Shown here: in pieces, positions 5,438 to 11,769 of the stretch | Layout of the letters: each line of letters opens with the position of its first letter | Position numbering within the stretch: position 1 is the first letter of the stretch | NCBI GenBank assembly: GCA_937959095.1 | Contig: CALGLY010000096.1 | Span: forward strand, 1-11,769 | Origin: an uncultured Saprospiraceae bacterium | GTDB lineage: Bacteria; Bacteroidota; Bacteroidia; Chitinophagales; Saprospiraceae | Length of the DNA stretch: 11,769 nt | Direction of reading: 5' to 3' | Translations under genes and position numbers: made by a program | Notes under the pieces: model-generated | Told to the model about the DNA's origin: nothing | What the model saw: the letters and a program-made list of their open reading frames with translations, nothing else | The model's database searches: none

Positions 5438-7936
5438 ATGAAGAAGATACTATTCCTTTTACTCTGTTTGTCGTATACCTTTTCTTGGGCGCAAGCTCCG
5501 AAGAAAATGACTTCGACAGAGATATATGAATCCATTCAGAAACTCAATTTCTTGGGTTCGGCACTCTATTTAGCAGCTCATCCCGATGATGAAAATACGC
5601 GCCTCATTGCCTATCTTTCTAATGAAGTGAAGGCAAACACAGCTTATCTTTCGCTCACTCGTGGCGATGGTGGGCAAAACCTAGTAGGCTCGGAAATTCG
5701 AGAATTGCTAGGTATCATTCGCACACAAGAATTGCTAGGCGCACGTCGTATTGATGGCGGGCAACAGTTCTTTTCGCGTGCCAATGACTTCGGCTATTCT
5801 AAGCATCCTGACGAGACGCTGGAGATTTGGAATAAAAAAGAAGTGCTAGGAGATGCCGTTTGGGTAATCCGTAATTTTCAGCCAGATATTATCGTCAATC
5901 GTTTCGATCATCGCACACCGGGCAAAACGCATGGACATCATACCTCCTCCGCAATGCTTTCTGTAGAAGCTTTCGACCTAGCAGGCGATGCAACTAAATA
6001 TCCTGAACAACTTAAGTTTGTGGATACTTGGCAGCCACGTCGTGTCTTTTTCAATACCTCTTGGTGGTTCTATGGTAGCCGCGATAATTTTGCAAAAGCA
6101 GATAAATCACGTATGGTGAGTGTGGATGTAGGCACTTACTATGCAATGCGTGGAAAATCGAATAACGAAATCGCATCCGAAAGTCGTAGTATGCACAAGA
6201 GTCAAGGCTTTGGTTCATCAGGCACGCGCGGTACGCAATCAGAATACTTGGAGCTTATCAATGGTGATATGCCGACGGATAAAGAAGATTTATTCGATGG
6301 TATCAATACGACTTGGTCGCGGGTAGAAGGGGGCGCACCGATAGGAGAAGTCTTGAAAATGGTAGAGAAAAACTACGATTTCTCTAATCCTGCTGCTAGT
6401 GTTCCGCAATTGGTTTTGGCGTATCAAATGCTACAATCTTTACCAAAATCCTACTGGAAAACAGTGAAAAGCGCAGAACTAAAGCGTGCGATAGAAGCTT
6501 GTACAGGCATGTATCTAGAGGCAGTAGCGGATGATTATTCTGCAACACCAGGGGAAGAAGTAGAAGTAGCTTTGGAAGTAATCAATCGCTCTGGAGTGGA
6601 TGTGCAGTTGAAGGCATTTAGTATCACGCCGATGGCTTTTGATACTTTGGTAGGCTTGGATATGGAAGATAATCAATCCTATAAGTTCTTCAAGCGAGTT
6701 AATCTACCTGATGATATTGCTTATACCAATTCCTATTGGATAAATAAGCGCGCAGAATTTGGGATGTACTATGTAGAAGATCAAGCGATGCGCGGCAAGC
6801 CTGAAACAGTACGTAATTTCCAAGTACACTTTGATATAGAAGTGGAAAAGATACCAATGCGAATCACGAAGGATGTGATTTTCAAGCGCACCGATCCTGT
6901 AGATGGCGAAGTATATCGTCCCTTTGAAGTGACTGCACCTGTATTCGGAAATGTAGAAAACAAAGTCTACGTCTATGCCGATAATGAGCCACAAACGGTG
7001 CATGTAGTCGTGAAATCGGGCAAGGAAAATATAAGTGGTAAGGTGACACTGGCACATCCAAAAGGCTGGCGACTAGAACCTGAATCTATTGATTTTGAAT
7101 TGGGACTGAAAGAAGCAGAGACGAAATTGGCATTCCAACTATATCCTGCCAAAGAGCAAAGTGAAGGCAAAATAACGCCTATCGTGACGCTAGAAAATGG
7201 GCAGACTTTCACTGATGAATTAGTAGTAATAGAATACGATCACATCCCAACACAGACAGTGGTGCGCGATGCAACGGCTAAGGTCGTGAAGATTGACTTG
7301 CAGAAAGCAGGCGAACGCATCGGATACATCATGGGAGCAGGCGATGATATCCCGACGGCTTTGGAGCAAATCGGCTATCAAGTAGATTTGCTAGAAGATA
7401 AAGACATCACAGTAGAAAATATGAAGCAGTACGATGCCGTAATACTCGGTGTGCGTGCCTACAATACGAATGATCGTTTGAAGTTTCACCATCCGAAATT
7501 GCTAGAATACACGAAGCAAGGCGGTACTATGATTGTGCAATACAACACGACGCGCCGCTTGAAAGTACCATCAGCAGAAATCGGACCTTATCCTTTGAAG
7601 CTGTCTCGTGATCGCGTAGCCTTGGAGTCTGCAGAGGTACGTTTTTTAGCTCCAGAACATCCGGTACTGAATACGCCAAACAAAATCACCTCGGCTGATT
7701 TCGATGGTTGGGTGCAAGAGCGTGGCTTGTACTTCCCGAATGAATGGGATGAAAACTATACTGCTATTCTATCCAGCAACGATCCGGGCGAACCTGCGCG
7801 TGATGGTGGCTTATTGGTAGCAAAGTATGGCGAAGGGCATTACATTTATTCTGGTTATTCTTGGTTTAGAGAATTGCCAGCAGGTGTACCAGGTGCATAT
7901 CGCTTATTTACGAATTTGATTTCTATTGGGAAGTAA
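5438..7936 (+). CDS. Secreted LmbE/PIG-L family deacetylase, long form
   Basis: The 832-residue protein starts with a signal peptide (residues 1-20, cleavage near W-A-Q-A), so it is exported. Residues 36-190 are an LmbE/PIG-L domain: the metal-binding A-H-P-D-D-E at 47-52 and the later H-G-H-H at 165-168 supply zinc ligands and the catalytic Asp. Members of the family remove N-acetyl groups from GlcNAc-containing substrates; the substrate here is not known. Residues about 355-600 read as beta-rich modules. Residues about 627-750 resemble a ThuA/class I amidotransferase-like fold without an obvious catalytic Cys. This architecture and length match long Bacteroidota PIG-L proteins. The frame stays open upstream to an ATG at 5297, but that start lies inside the inverted-repeat element and would bury the signal peptide behind 47 residues, so ATG 5438 is preferred. 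The gene faces the serine hydrolase gene. Confidence 0.92.
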   Translation: MKKILFLLLCLSYTFSWAQAPKKMTSTEIYESIQKLNFLGSALYLAAHPDDENTRLIAYLSNEVKANTAYLSLTRGDGGQNLVGSEIRELLGIIRTQELLGARRIDGGQQFFSRANDFGYSKHPDETLEIWNKKEVLGDAVWVIRNFQPDIIVNRFDHRTPGKTHGHHTSSAMLSVEAFDLAGDATKYPEQLKFVDTWQPRRVFFNTSWWFYGSRDNFAKADKSRMVSVDVGTYYAMRGKSNNEIASESRSMHKSQGFGSSGTRGTQSEYLELINGDMPTDKEDLFDGINTTWSRVEGGAPIGEVLKMVEKNYDFSNPAASVPQLVLAYQMLQSLPKSYWKTVKSAELKRAIEACTGMYLEAVADDYSATPGEEVEVALEVINRSGVDVQLKAFSITPMAFDTLVGLDMEDNQSYKFFKRVNLPDDIAYTNSYWINKRAEFGMYYVEDQAMRGKPETVRNFQVHFDIEVEKIPMRITKDVIFKRTDPVDGEVYRPFEVTAPVFGNVENKVYVYADNEPQTVHVVVKSGKENISGKVTLAHPKGWRLEPESIDFELGLKEAETKLAFQLYPAKEQSEGKITPIVTLENGQTFTDELVVIEYDHIPTQTVVRDATAKVVKIDLQKAGERIGYIMGAGDDIPTALEQIGYQVDLLEDKDITVENMKQYDAVILGVRAYNTNDRLKFHHPKLLEYTKQGGTMIVQYNTTRRLKVPSAEIGPYPLKLSRDRVALESAEVRFLAPEHPVLNTPNKITSADFDGWVQERGLYFPNEWDENYTAILSSNDPGEPARDGGLLVAKYGEGHYIYSGYSWFRELPAGVPGAYRLFTNLISIGK

Positions 7937-7955
7937 TTAATTGATAAGTATTAAA

Positions 7956-8133
7956 CGCAGAGGCGCGGAGACACAGAGGTTTTTTCGTTCTCTGACAAAT
8001 CCCGTGACGAAGCCGAATAAAAAGCAATCACAACACTATTAATCAGGCGTTTTTGTGCTTACTTTTTACTCGTCCACGGAATTTGTCGGAGAACGAATTT
8101 TTTTTATAATCTCTGCGCCTCCGTGTCTCTGCG
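7956..8133. repeat. Long imperfect palindrome between convergent genes
   Basis: Three nested pairings build one stem. The outer arms 7956-7978 and 8111-8133 (CGCAGAGGCGCGGAGACACA against its near complement) match at 19 of 23 positions, and two of the mismatches are G-U pairs in RNA. The inner arms 7984-8006 and 8075-8097 match at 21 of 23 positions (TTCGTTCTC...GACAAAT...CCGTG). Further in, TAAAAAG and CACAA segments also pair, leaving a loop near 8030-8050. T-runs follow the outer left arm and the inner right arm. It lies between the stops of two converging genes, so it could end transcription from both sides, but its size and its related copy elsewhere suggest a dispersed intergenic repeat. 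CGCAGAG/CACGGAG-rich repeats of this style are common between genes in environmental bacteria. Confidence 0.7.
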
Positions 8134-8155
8134 CCTGTCTGCCGATAAAGGCAGG
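8134..8155. repeat. CCTGCC/GGCAGG palindromic repeat, copy 1
   Basis: This 22-bp unit, read on the minus strand, opens with CCTGCC and ends in GGCAGACAGG. It matches the unit at 9563-9584 at 21 of 22 positions in the opposite orientation. CTGCC at 8139-8143 and GGCAG at 8150-8154 form a short hairpin with a 6-nt loop. It abuts the larger palindrome and lies just past the stop of the serine hydrolase gene. Confidence 0.6.
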
Positions 8156-8179
8156 TTCAAAATATTATTGCAATTTGCT

Positions 8180-9466
8180 TTACTCCAAAGAAGCATACAC
8201 AATATTATAGAGTTTATCCCAAAATTCAGGATGGTAGTTAGGTAGTATCTGCGTCATCCCTACAAATACCAATTCCTCTTTCGGGTCTATCCAATATTTT
8301 GTATTAAAAATGCCACCCCATGAAAATGCGCCTGCCGAATTGAAGGTATACGCTTCACTCTTTTCCGTCTTCAAGCCGAAGCCAAGCCCGAAGCTATCCC
8401 CATTTTTGCCTAACCAATCGCCCGCTTTGGCATCCATAAATTGGAGTTGATCTTCTTGCAAAAATTCTACGGTTTTTCTGCCGAGTATGCGCTTGCCATT
8501 ATACGTTCCACCATTTAGAAGAGCTTGGCAAAATATCGCATAATCTTTGGTGGTAGAAGATGCTCCGCCACCGCCTGCAAAGTGATCGGTACGTCCCCAA
8601 AGTGGGTAGTTATAAATAGGATCAGTATGTTGAAAAAGTTGTTTTTTAGCTGGTACATCATAGTAGACAGGTACTAGCCGATTGCCTTTTTCTTTTGCAA
8701 TATAAAAACCCGTATCCTCCATGCCGAGCGGCTCGAAGATATGTGCTTCGCAATATTCTCCCAAGGTCTTTCCTGTCACTACTTCCACCAAATAGCCAAG
8801 TACTTCCATGTTGTAGCCATACGTAAAGCGTTCGCCTGGCTCATGAAAAAGCGGTTGCTCTGCAATCAGTTGCACCATTTCTGCCGTAGTAGCTTCTGGA
8901 TGACTTAATCCAAAATTTCCCATTCCTGATTTTGTGTAAATAGCAGCTACTTGTGGACTCATGAAGGCATAAGAAATGCCTGTAGTATGGGTTATTAGTT
9001 GGCGTATCGTGATAGAATTTTTGGCTTTCACACTGGTGTAAGTCGTATCTGTGGCATTGAAATCTGTGAGGACTTGCATCTCTGAAAAAGCAGGAATATA
9101 ATTTGCAATTGGATCATCGAGCAGAATTTTTCCTTGCTCTAGTAATTGCAAAATTGCCACACTCGTGAAGGCTTTCGTCATGGAAGCAAGCCGAAAAATA
9201 TCCTCTTTTTGATAGGCTGCTTTGGTATTCACATCGCGTGTTCCCCATGTTTTGAAATAGGCAATTTTTCCTTTTCGAGCCACTAAAACGGTACCGCCAG
9301 GCAACCAATTATTGTCCAAATATTCTTGACAAAGTGCATCAATATGCTCCAATTGAGTAGACGATAAACCAACGCTTTCGGGCTTGGCAGTTTCTAGGAG
9401 TTGAGCGTTTAGAGAAATGCTAAACGCAAGGAATAAAACTAAGTATGCAATGCTTTTAATCTTCAT
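8180..9466 (-). CDS. Secreted serine hydrolase, class C beta-lactamase-like
   Basis: The 428-residue protein has a signal peptide (residues 1-21, ending S-L-N-A) and is exported. It belongs to the beta-lactamase class C / penicillin-binding-like serine hydrolases. The nucleophile motif is S95-M-T-K98. The second motif, near F-T-Y216-G-Y-N, keeps the catalytic Tyr but not the canonical Y-x-N of lactamases. The third is W383-G-G rather than K-T-G. That combination fits family VIII esterases (EstB-like) and related hydrolases better than true beta-lactamases, so ester or D-amino-acid peptide substrates are more likely; the exact one is unknown. Length and motif order are normal and the gene appears intact. 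It runs toward the LmbE-like gene, separated by the large palindrome. I found no clear promoter upstream. Confidence 0.9.
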   Translation of the reverse strand: MKIKSIAYLVLFLAFSISLNAQLLETAKPESVGLSSTQLEHIDALCQEYLDNNWLPGGTVLVARKGKIAYFKTWGTRDVNTKAAYQKEDIFRLASMTKAFTSVAILQLLEQGKILLDDPIANYIPAFSEMQVLTDFNATDTTYTSVKAKNSITIRQLITHTTGISYAFMSPQVAAIYTKSGMGNFGLSHPEATTAEMVQLIAEQPLFHEPGERFTYGYNMEVLGYLVEVVTGKTLGEYCEAHIFEPLGMEDTGFYIAKEKGNRLVPVYYDVPAKKQLFQHTDPIYNYPLWGRTDHFAGGGGASSTTKDYAIFCQALLNGGTYNGKRILGRKTVEFLQEDQLQFMDAKAGDWLGKNGDSFGLGFGLKTEKSEAYTFNSAGAFSWGGIFNTKYWIDPKEELVFVGMTQILPNYHPEFWDKLYNIVYASLE

Positions 9467-9562
9467 GATATTGATTGAATTTTATTTAGAGCTTGTTGAG
9501 GATTTTTATGAACTGATAATCAATAGCTTGCGGTTTTGACAAAATGAAAAATGAACAGTTTA

Positions 9563-9584
9563 CCTGCCTTTGTCGGCAGACAGG
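9563..9584. repeat. CCTGCC/GGCAGG palindromic repeat, copy 2
   Basis: The same 22-bp unit as at 8134-8155 but inverted, with one difference (G for A in the loop). Both copies flank the serine hydrolase gene, at 24 bp past its stop and about 97 bp before its start. Similar CCTGCC-GGCAGG palindromes recur between genes in many Bacteroidota genomes and are often miscalled as short Cys/Gln/Gly-rich proteins. Confidence 0.6.
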
Positions 9585-9615
9585 TCTGGATATGTTGCTT
9601 ATTTTTTATACAGTC

Positions 9616-9660
9616 AAGCCTGCCCGTTCCATTCAGGCTTGTCTGCTACAAGCAGGCGGG
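9616..9660. repeat. Compound GC-rich palindromes
   Basis: AAGCCTG at 9616-9622 pairs with CAGGCTT at 9634-9640, and CTTGT at 9638-9642 pairs with ACAAG at 9648-9652, so the two hairpins overlap and exclude each other. CCTGC (9619-9623) could also pair with GCAGG (9652-9656). The GCCTGCC and GCAGGC words link it to the repeat at 9563-9584. It stands out by GC content from the AT-rich surroundings. Confidence 0.5.
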
Positions 9661-9707
9661 TTCGCAAGATATTGGCTTTCAGGAAAGAAAAACCCCAACA
9701 TGCTCTT

Positions 9708-9733
9708 AGGCAATTTATTATTTTAAATTGCCT
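9708..9733 (-). terminator. Hairpin just after the small minus-strand frame
   Basis: A 10-bp perfect stem (AGGCAATTTA at 9708-9717 with TAAATTGCCT at 9724-9733) encloses a 6-nt AT loop. On the minus strand it begins at the stop codon of the 51-codon frame at 9733-9888. It is AT-rich, and the first T-run (GGGGTTTTT) comes only about 13 nt later, so termination is possible but not certain. Confidence 0.4.
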
Positions 9734-9888
9734 TATTTCTCGCTTCTAATGCGCCAAAGCCAAGCAAAACACAAAAAAGCGTTGAAAAGAGTATCCATAT
9801 TCATTTTGTATCCGTAATATTGACCAATGGCTTCGCTAAATGGAGCATTCGAGTAGGATTTACTAATGCTCAATTCTACCTTCTTCAT
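9733..9888 (-). CDS. Possible 51-residue small protein
   Basis: On the minus strand an ATG opens a 51-codon frame that begins MKKVELSISK, ends RIRSEK and stops with TAA. An in-frame stop lies four codons upstream of the ATG, so the frame is complete rather than the tail of a longer one. AAGGA about 12 nt before the ATG could be a weak ribosome site. Residues 1-30 are polar. Residues 33-48 are hydrophobic and aromatic (T-L-F-N-A-F-L-C-F-A-W-L-W) and end in basic residues, which would suit a short membrane anchor or amphipathic helix. A hairpin begins at the stop codon. I recognise no family. It may be a real small gene, the remnant of a decayed one, or chance. Confidence 0.35.
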   Translation of the reverse strand: MKKVELSISKSYSNAPFSEAIGQYYGYKMNMDTLFNAFLCFAWLWRIRSEK

Positions 9889-10000
9889 TTGGCGATGTCC
9901 TTAATTAAGTTGAAGATATAAAAAATAACGGACAAGGATAAACGATAAGGTTTAGACTGATAATCGCTTCTATAGACGATATTTTTTTTGGGATAAAAAA

Positions 10001-10060
10001 CGTCCTCTGTCAAATCCGTACGGATGCTCATCTACCATCAAGGCGAAGCCGTCCGTCCTC
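10001..10060. repeat. Dispersed repeat copy before the ABC permease
   Basis: CGTCCTCTGTCAAATCCGT at 10001-10019 matches CGTTCTCTGACAAATCCCGT at 7986-8005 with two substitutions and one gap. CGAAGCCG follows in both (10044-10051 and 8008-8015). A T-run also lies upstream of each. The copy here carries a 10-bp perfect palindrome (TCCGTACGGA, 10015-10024) and a second CGTCCTC at 10054-10060. It ends 15 bp before the permease ATG. Confidence 0.5.
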
Positions 10061-10075
10061 CGTTTACACAAAACT

Positions 10076-11473
10076 ATGTTGTTATACGTTCTTCGTCGTT
10101 TGGCGTGGTTTGTGCCACTTTTTTTCTTGATTTCATTTCTCGCATTTGGGTTAAGCAAGCTTGCTCCTGGCGATGCTGTGGAACAAATGAATGAAAAAGG
10201 TATGGGTATGGTGAGCGACAATACACCATTAGAGCGAATCGATTTGATTTATCAACAGACCGCAGAACGACTAGGACTAGATAAACCTACTTTCTACATC
10301 AACCTCACTACAGCAGCACAATCGGATACCTTATATCGAATTTTACGAAAGAGTAGGCGCACCACATTCCAGAAATTGAGCGCGCAATATGGCAATTGGT
10401 CAGAAATTCAGGATTATTATCACAGTTTGCGAGCAGGGGAGGAGGCTCTTATCTCCATCCCAGATAGTCTGAAGACACAGCGGAATCGTTTTCGCTCTAC
10501 GGTGTTGGAATTGTACGAAGAGCATGATAATAAACGCATCGAAAATAGGATTAATCGCTTAAAAGAAATCAATGTTTTGCAGGAGCAAGCCCTTGCTATC
10601 CATACAAATTATCAACGCGTGAAAGAGACCGCTACTTCCTATAAACAATATATTCCTGCACTGTATTGGCATGGTTTTGATAACCAATATCATCACTGGA
10701 TTCGTAATTTTTTGTGCGGCGACTTTGGTATTTCGCTCTATGATTATAAACCCGTATCACAGAAAATAAAATCGGCTATTTTTTGGACTTTACTTATCAA
10801 TTGTATCGCTATTTTCATTGCTTATTTATTAGCGATTTACCTAGGAGTAGTATCTGCGAGAAAGAAAGATACACGAACGGATAAAGGCATTACACTGACT
10901 CTTTTTATTCTTTACTCCTTACCGAGTTTTTGGGTAGCTACCTTGCTTGTAGTCTTTTTCACTACGCCTGAGTATGGAGCTTGGACAGATATATTCCCCT
11001 CTACAGGCTTAGGGAATTTATCCAAAGATGCTCCTTTTTGGAGCCGGTTTTGGGAAACAACTACCCACTTGATCCTTCCTATTTTTTGTGTGACTTATGC
11101 TTCTTTAGCCTTTCTTGCGCGGCAAACACGCAATAGTATGCTCGAAGTATTACCGCAACTCTATATCCAAACTGCCCGTGCAAAAGGTCTTTCAGAATCT
11201 AAAGTTATTTGGAAACATGCTTTCCGAAACGCGCTTTTTCCGCTCATTACTATTTTTGGCTCGGTTCTGCCTTCTGCTATAACAGGCTCGGTTATAATCG
11301 AAAAGATATTCAATATTCCAGGCATGGGGCGCTTGATGTTATCTTCTATTTATACCCAAGATTGGACGGTCGTTTACGCTATTCTAATGTTAGGTGCGGT
11401 GATGACGATGCTTGGTATTCTCATTGCGGATTTACTCTATGCTTGGGCAAACCCTAGAGTACGTTTAGGATAA
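10076..11473 (+). CDS. ABC transporter permease, OppB/DppB family
   Basis: A 465-residue inner-membrane permease of the peptide/nickel ABC importer family (binding-protein-dependent transport permease fold). Six membrane spans are visible at about 9-28, 233-258, 272-296, 329-348, 385-406 and 431-454. The cytoplasmic EAA loop that docks on the ATPase is at 366-392 (A-R-A-K-G-L, then H381, R384-N385 and P389). The family signature G-D-F-G-I-S is at 215-220. Enterobacterial OppB/DppB proteins are a little over 300 residues; the difference here is a polar, charged stretch of about 150 residues (about 40-195) in the first periplasmic loop. Such enlarged loops occur in Bacteroidota homologues, but their role is unknown. 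No OppC-like permease, ATPase or binding protein lies in the window, so its partners must be elsewhere. The ATG at 10076 starts directly with the first span. The gene looks complete. Confidence 0.9.
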   Translation: MLLYVLRRLAWFVPLFFLISFLAFGLSKLAPGDAVEQMNEKGMGMVSDNTPLERIDLIYQQTAERLGLDKPTFYINLTTAAQSDTLYRILRKSRRTTFQKLSAQYGNWSEIQDYYHSLRAGEEALISIPDSLKTQRNRFRSTVLELYEEHDNKRIENRINRLKEINVLQEQALAIHTNYQRVKETATSYKQYIPALYWHGFDNQYHHWIRNFLCGDFGISLYDYKPVSQKIKSAIFWTLLINCIAIFIAYLLAIYLGVVSARKKDTRTDKGITLTLFILYSLPSFWVATLLVVFFTTPEYGAWTDIFPSTGLGNLSKDAPFWSRFWETTTHLILPIFCVTYASLAFLARQTRNSMLEVLPQLYIQTARAKGLSESKVIWKHAFRNALFPLITIFGSVLPSAITGSVIIEKIFNIPGMGRLMLSSIYTQDWTVVYAILMLGAVMTMLGILIADLLYAWANPRVRLG

Positions 11474-11659
11474 TTTAGAGCATAAGGTTTTTATGTTAAT
11501 TTTAAAAATAAGTCTCAAAATGGAAATATATTATAAAACAGACACTTTCATAAAAATAGAACGCCTTAGGTTCACTGACTATTTATATTATTTTTATATT
11601 TAATGTCTTGTAAATTAGTATATTACTTCAATTGAGTTAAATAAAAATATAATCCAATA

Positions 11660-11691
11660 TTTGGAAAAACTCTATTAAGCTACTACTTTTG
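11660..11691 (+). promoter_or_regulatory. Bacteroidota-type promoter firing rightward
   Basis: TTTG at 11660-11663 and TACTTTTG at 11684-11691 match the primary-sigma consensus TTTG-N19/20-TAnnTTTG with a 20-bp spacer and no mismatch in the fixed positions. Transcription would start near 11698 and run out of the window. It lies in 296 bp of AT-rich DNA after the permease in which no gene was found. A weak AACGA/TCGTT hairpin (11741-11754) followed by Ts lies in the predicted leader. Confidence 0.65.
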
Positions 11692-11769
11692 ATTAGATTA
11701 ACTACCTGAAATACTGTTCTACTACCACTCTTTTAGGGCGAACGAAAAGTCGTTTTTATAATATGTAAC

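Larger units (their letters stand above)
9467..10075. other. Repeat-rich intergenic region
   Basis: About 600 bp lie between the serine hydrolase start (9466, minus) and the ABC permease start (10076, plus). Seen here are two GC-rich palindromic repeats (9563-9584, 9616-9660), a hairpin at 9708-9733, a possible 51-codon minus-strand gene (9733-9888), and a repeat related to the big palindrome (10001-10051). A 60-codon plus-strand frame at 9544-9726 reads straight through the repeats and is not credible. No convincing promoter for the permease was found. Confidence 0.6.

Noticed and set aside
6704..7057. 117-codon minus-strand frame
   Set aside because: It is fully antisense to the deacetylase gene, has no domain, and overlaps other equally long shadow frames.
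7956..8133. CRISPR array or integron attC site
   Set aside because: The repeats are inverted, not evenly spaced direct repeats with unique spacers, and the attC core sites and an integrase are lacking.
8180..9466. True class C beta-lactamase resistance gene
   Set aside because: The canonical Y-x-N and K-T-G motifs are replaced by Y-G-Y and W-G-G, as in esterase-like relatives, so a resistance role is not supported.
9544..9726. 60-codon plus-strand frame over the GC-rich repeats
   Set aside because: It reads through two palindromic repeats, its Cys/Gln/Gly-rich peptide is typical of miscalled repeat frames, and it has no ribosome site or recognisable domain.
9970..10221. 83-codon minus-strand frame
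   Set aside because: It overlaps the start of the clear ABC permease gene and the repeat at 10001-10060, and resembles no family.

Overview
The window looks like a chromosomal segment from a member of the Bacteroidota, possibly near the Saprospiria or Cytophagia; the exact genus cannot be read from it. The grounds are the AT-rich intergenic DNA, the scarcity of Shine-Dalgarno sequences, a near-perfect TTTG-N20-TAnnTTTG promoter at the right end, a secreted LmbE/PIG-L deacetylase of the long Bacteroidota type, a TPR sensor kinase, and GC-rich CCTGCC/GGCAGG palindromes between genes.

Layout. At 171-1037 (+) lies a cytoplasmic seven-repeat TPR protein, closed by a strong hairpin terminator. At 1195-2622 (+) is an unusual fusion of a single phospholipase-D-like (HKD) domain with a J-domain and coiled coils. 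It converges, with only 22 bp between stops, on a TPR hybrid-topology sensor histidine kinase at 2645-4969 (-). The divergent gap 4970-5437 carries a 158-bp MITE-like element with 32-bp terminal inverted repeats. Then comes a secreted LmbE-like deacetylase (5438-7936, +), facing a secreted class C beta-lactamase-like serine hydrolase/esterase (8180-9466, -). A long imperfect palindrome fills the convergent gap between them. The region 9467-10075 is a patchwork of palindromic repeats with one possible 51-codon gene on the minus strand. Finally there is an OppB/DppB-type ABC permease with an unusually long periplasmic loop (10076-11473, +), followed by AT-rich DNA holding a good promoter that fires out of the window.

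The genes do not form one operon. Directions alternate, every real gene is separated by terminators, repeats or divergent gaps, and no two share an obvious pathway. The two secreted hydrolases and the permease fit envelope glycan or peptide turnover only loosely. The most distinctive items are the PLD-J-domain fusion, whose HKD catalytic histidine position appears to be Asp, and the set of intergenic mobile or palindromic repeats: one MITE-like element and at least two repeat families with several copies each in this window. I found no CRISPR array, tRNA, rRNA, recognisable transposase or clear defence cassette.
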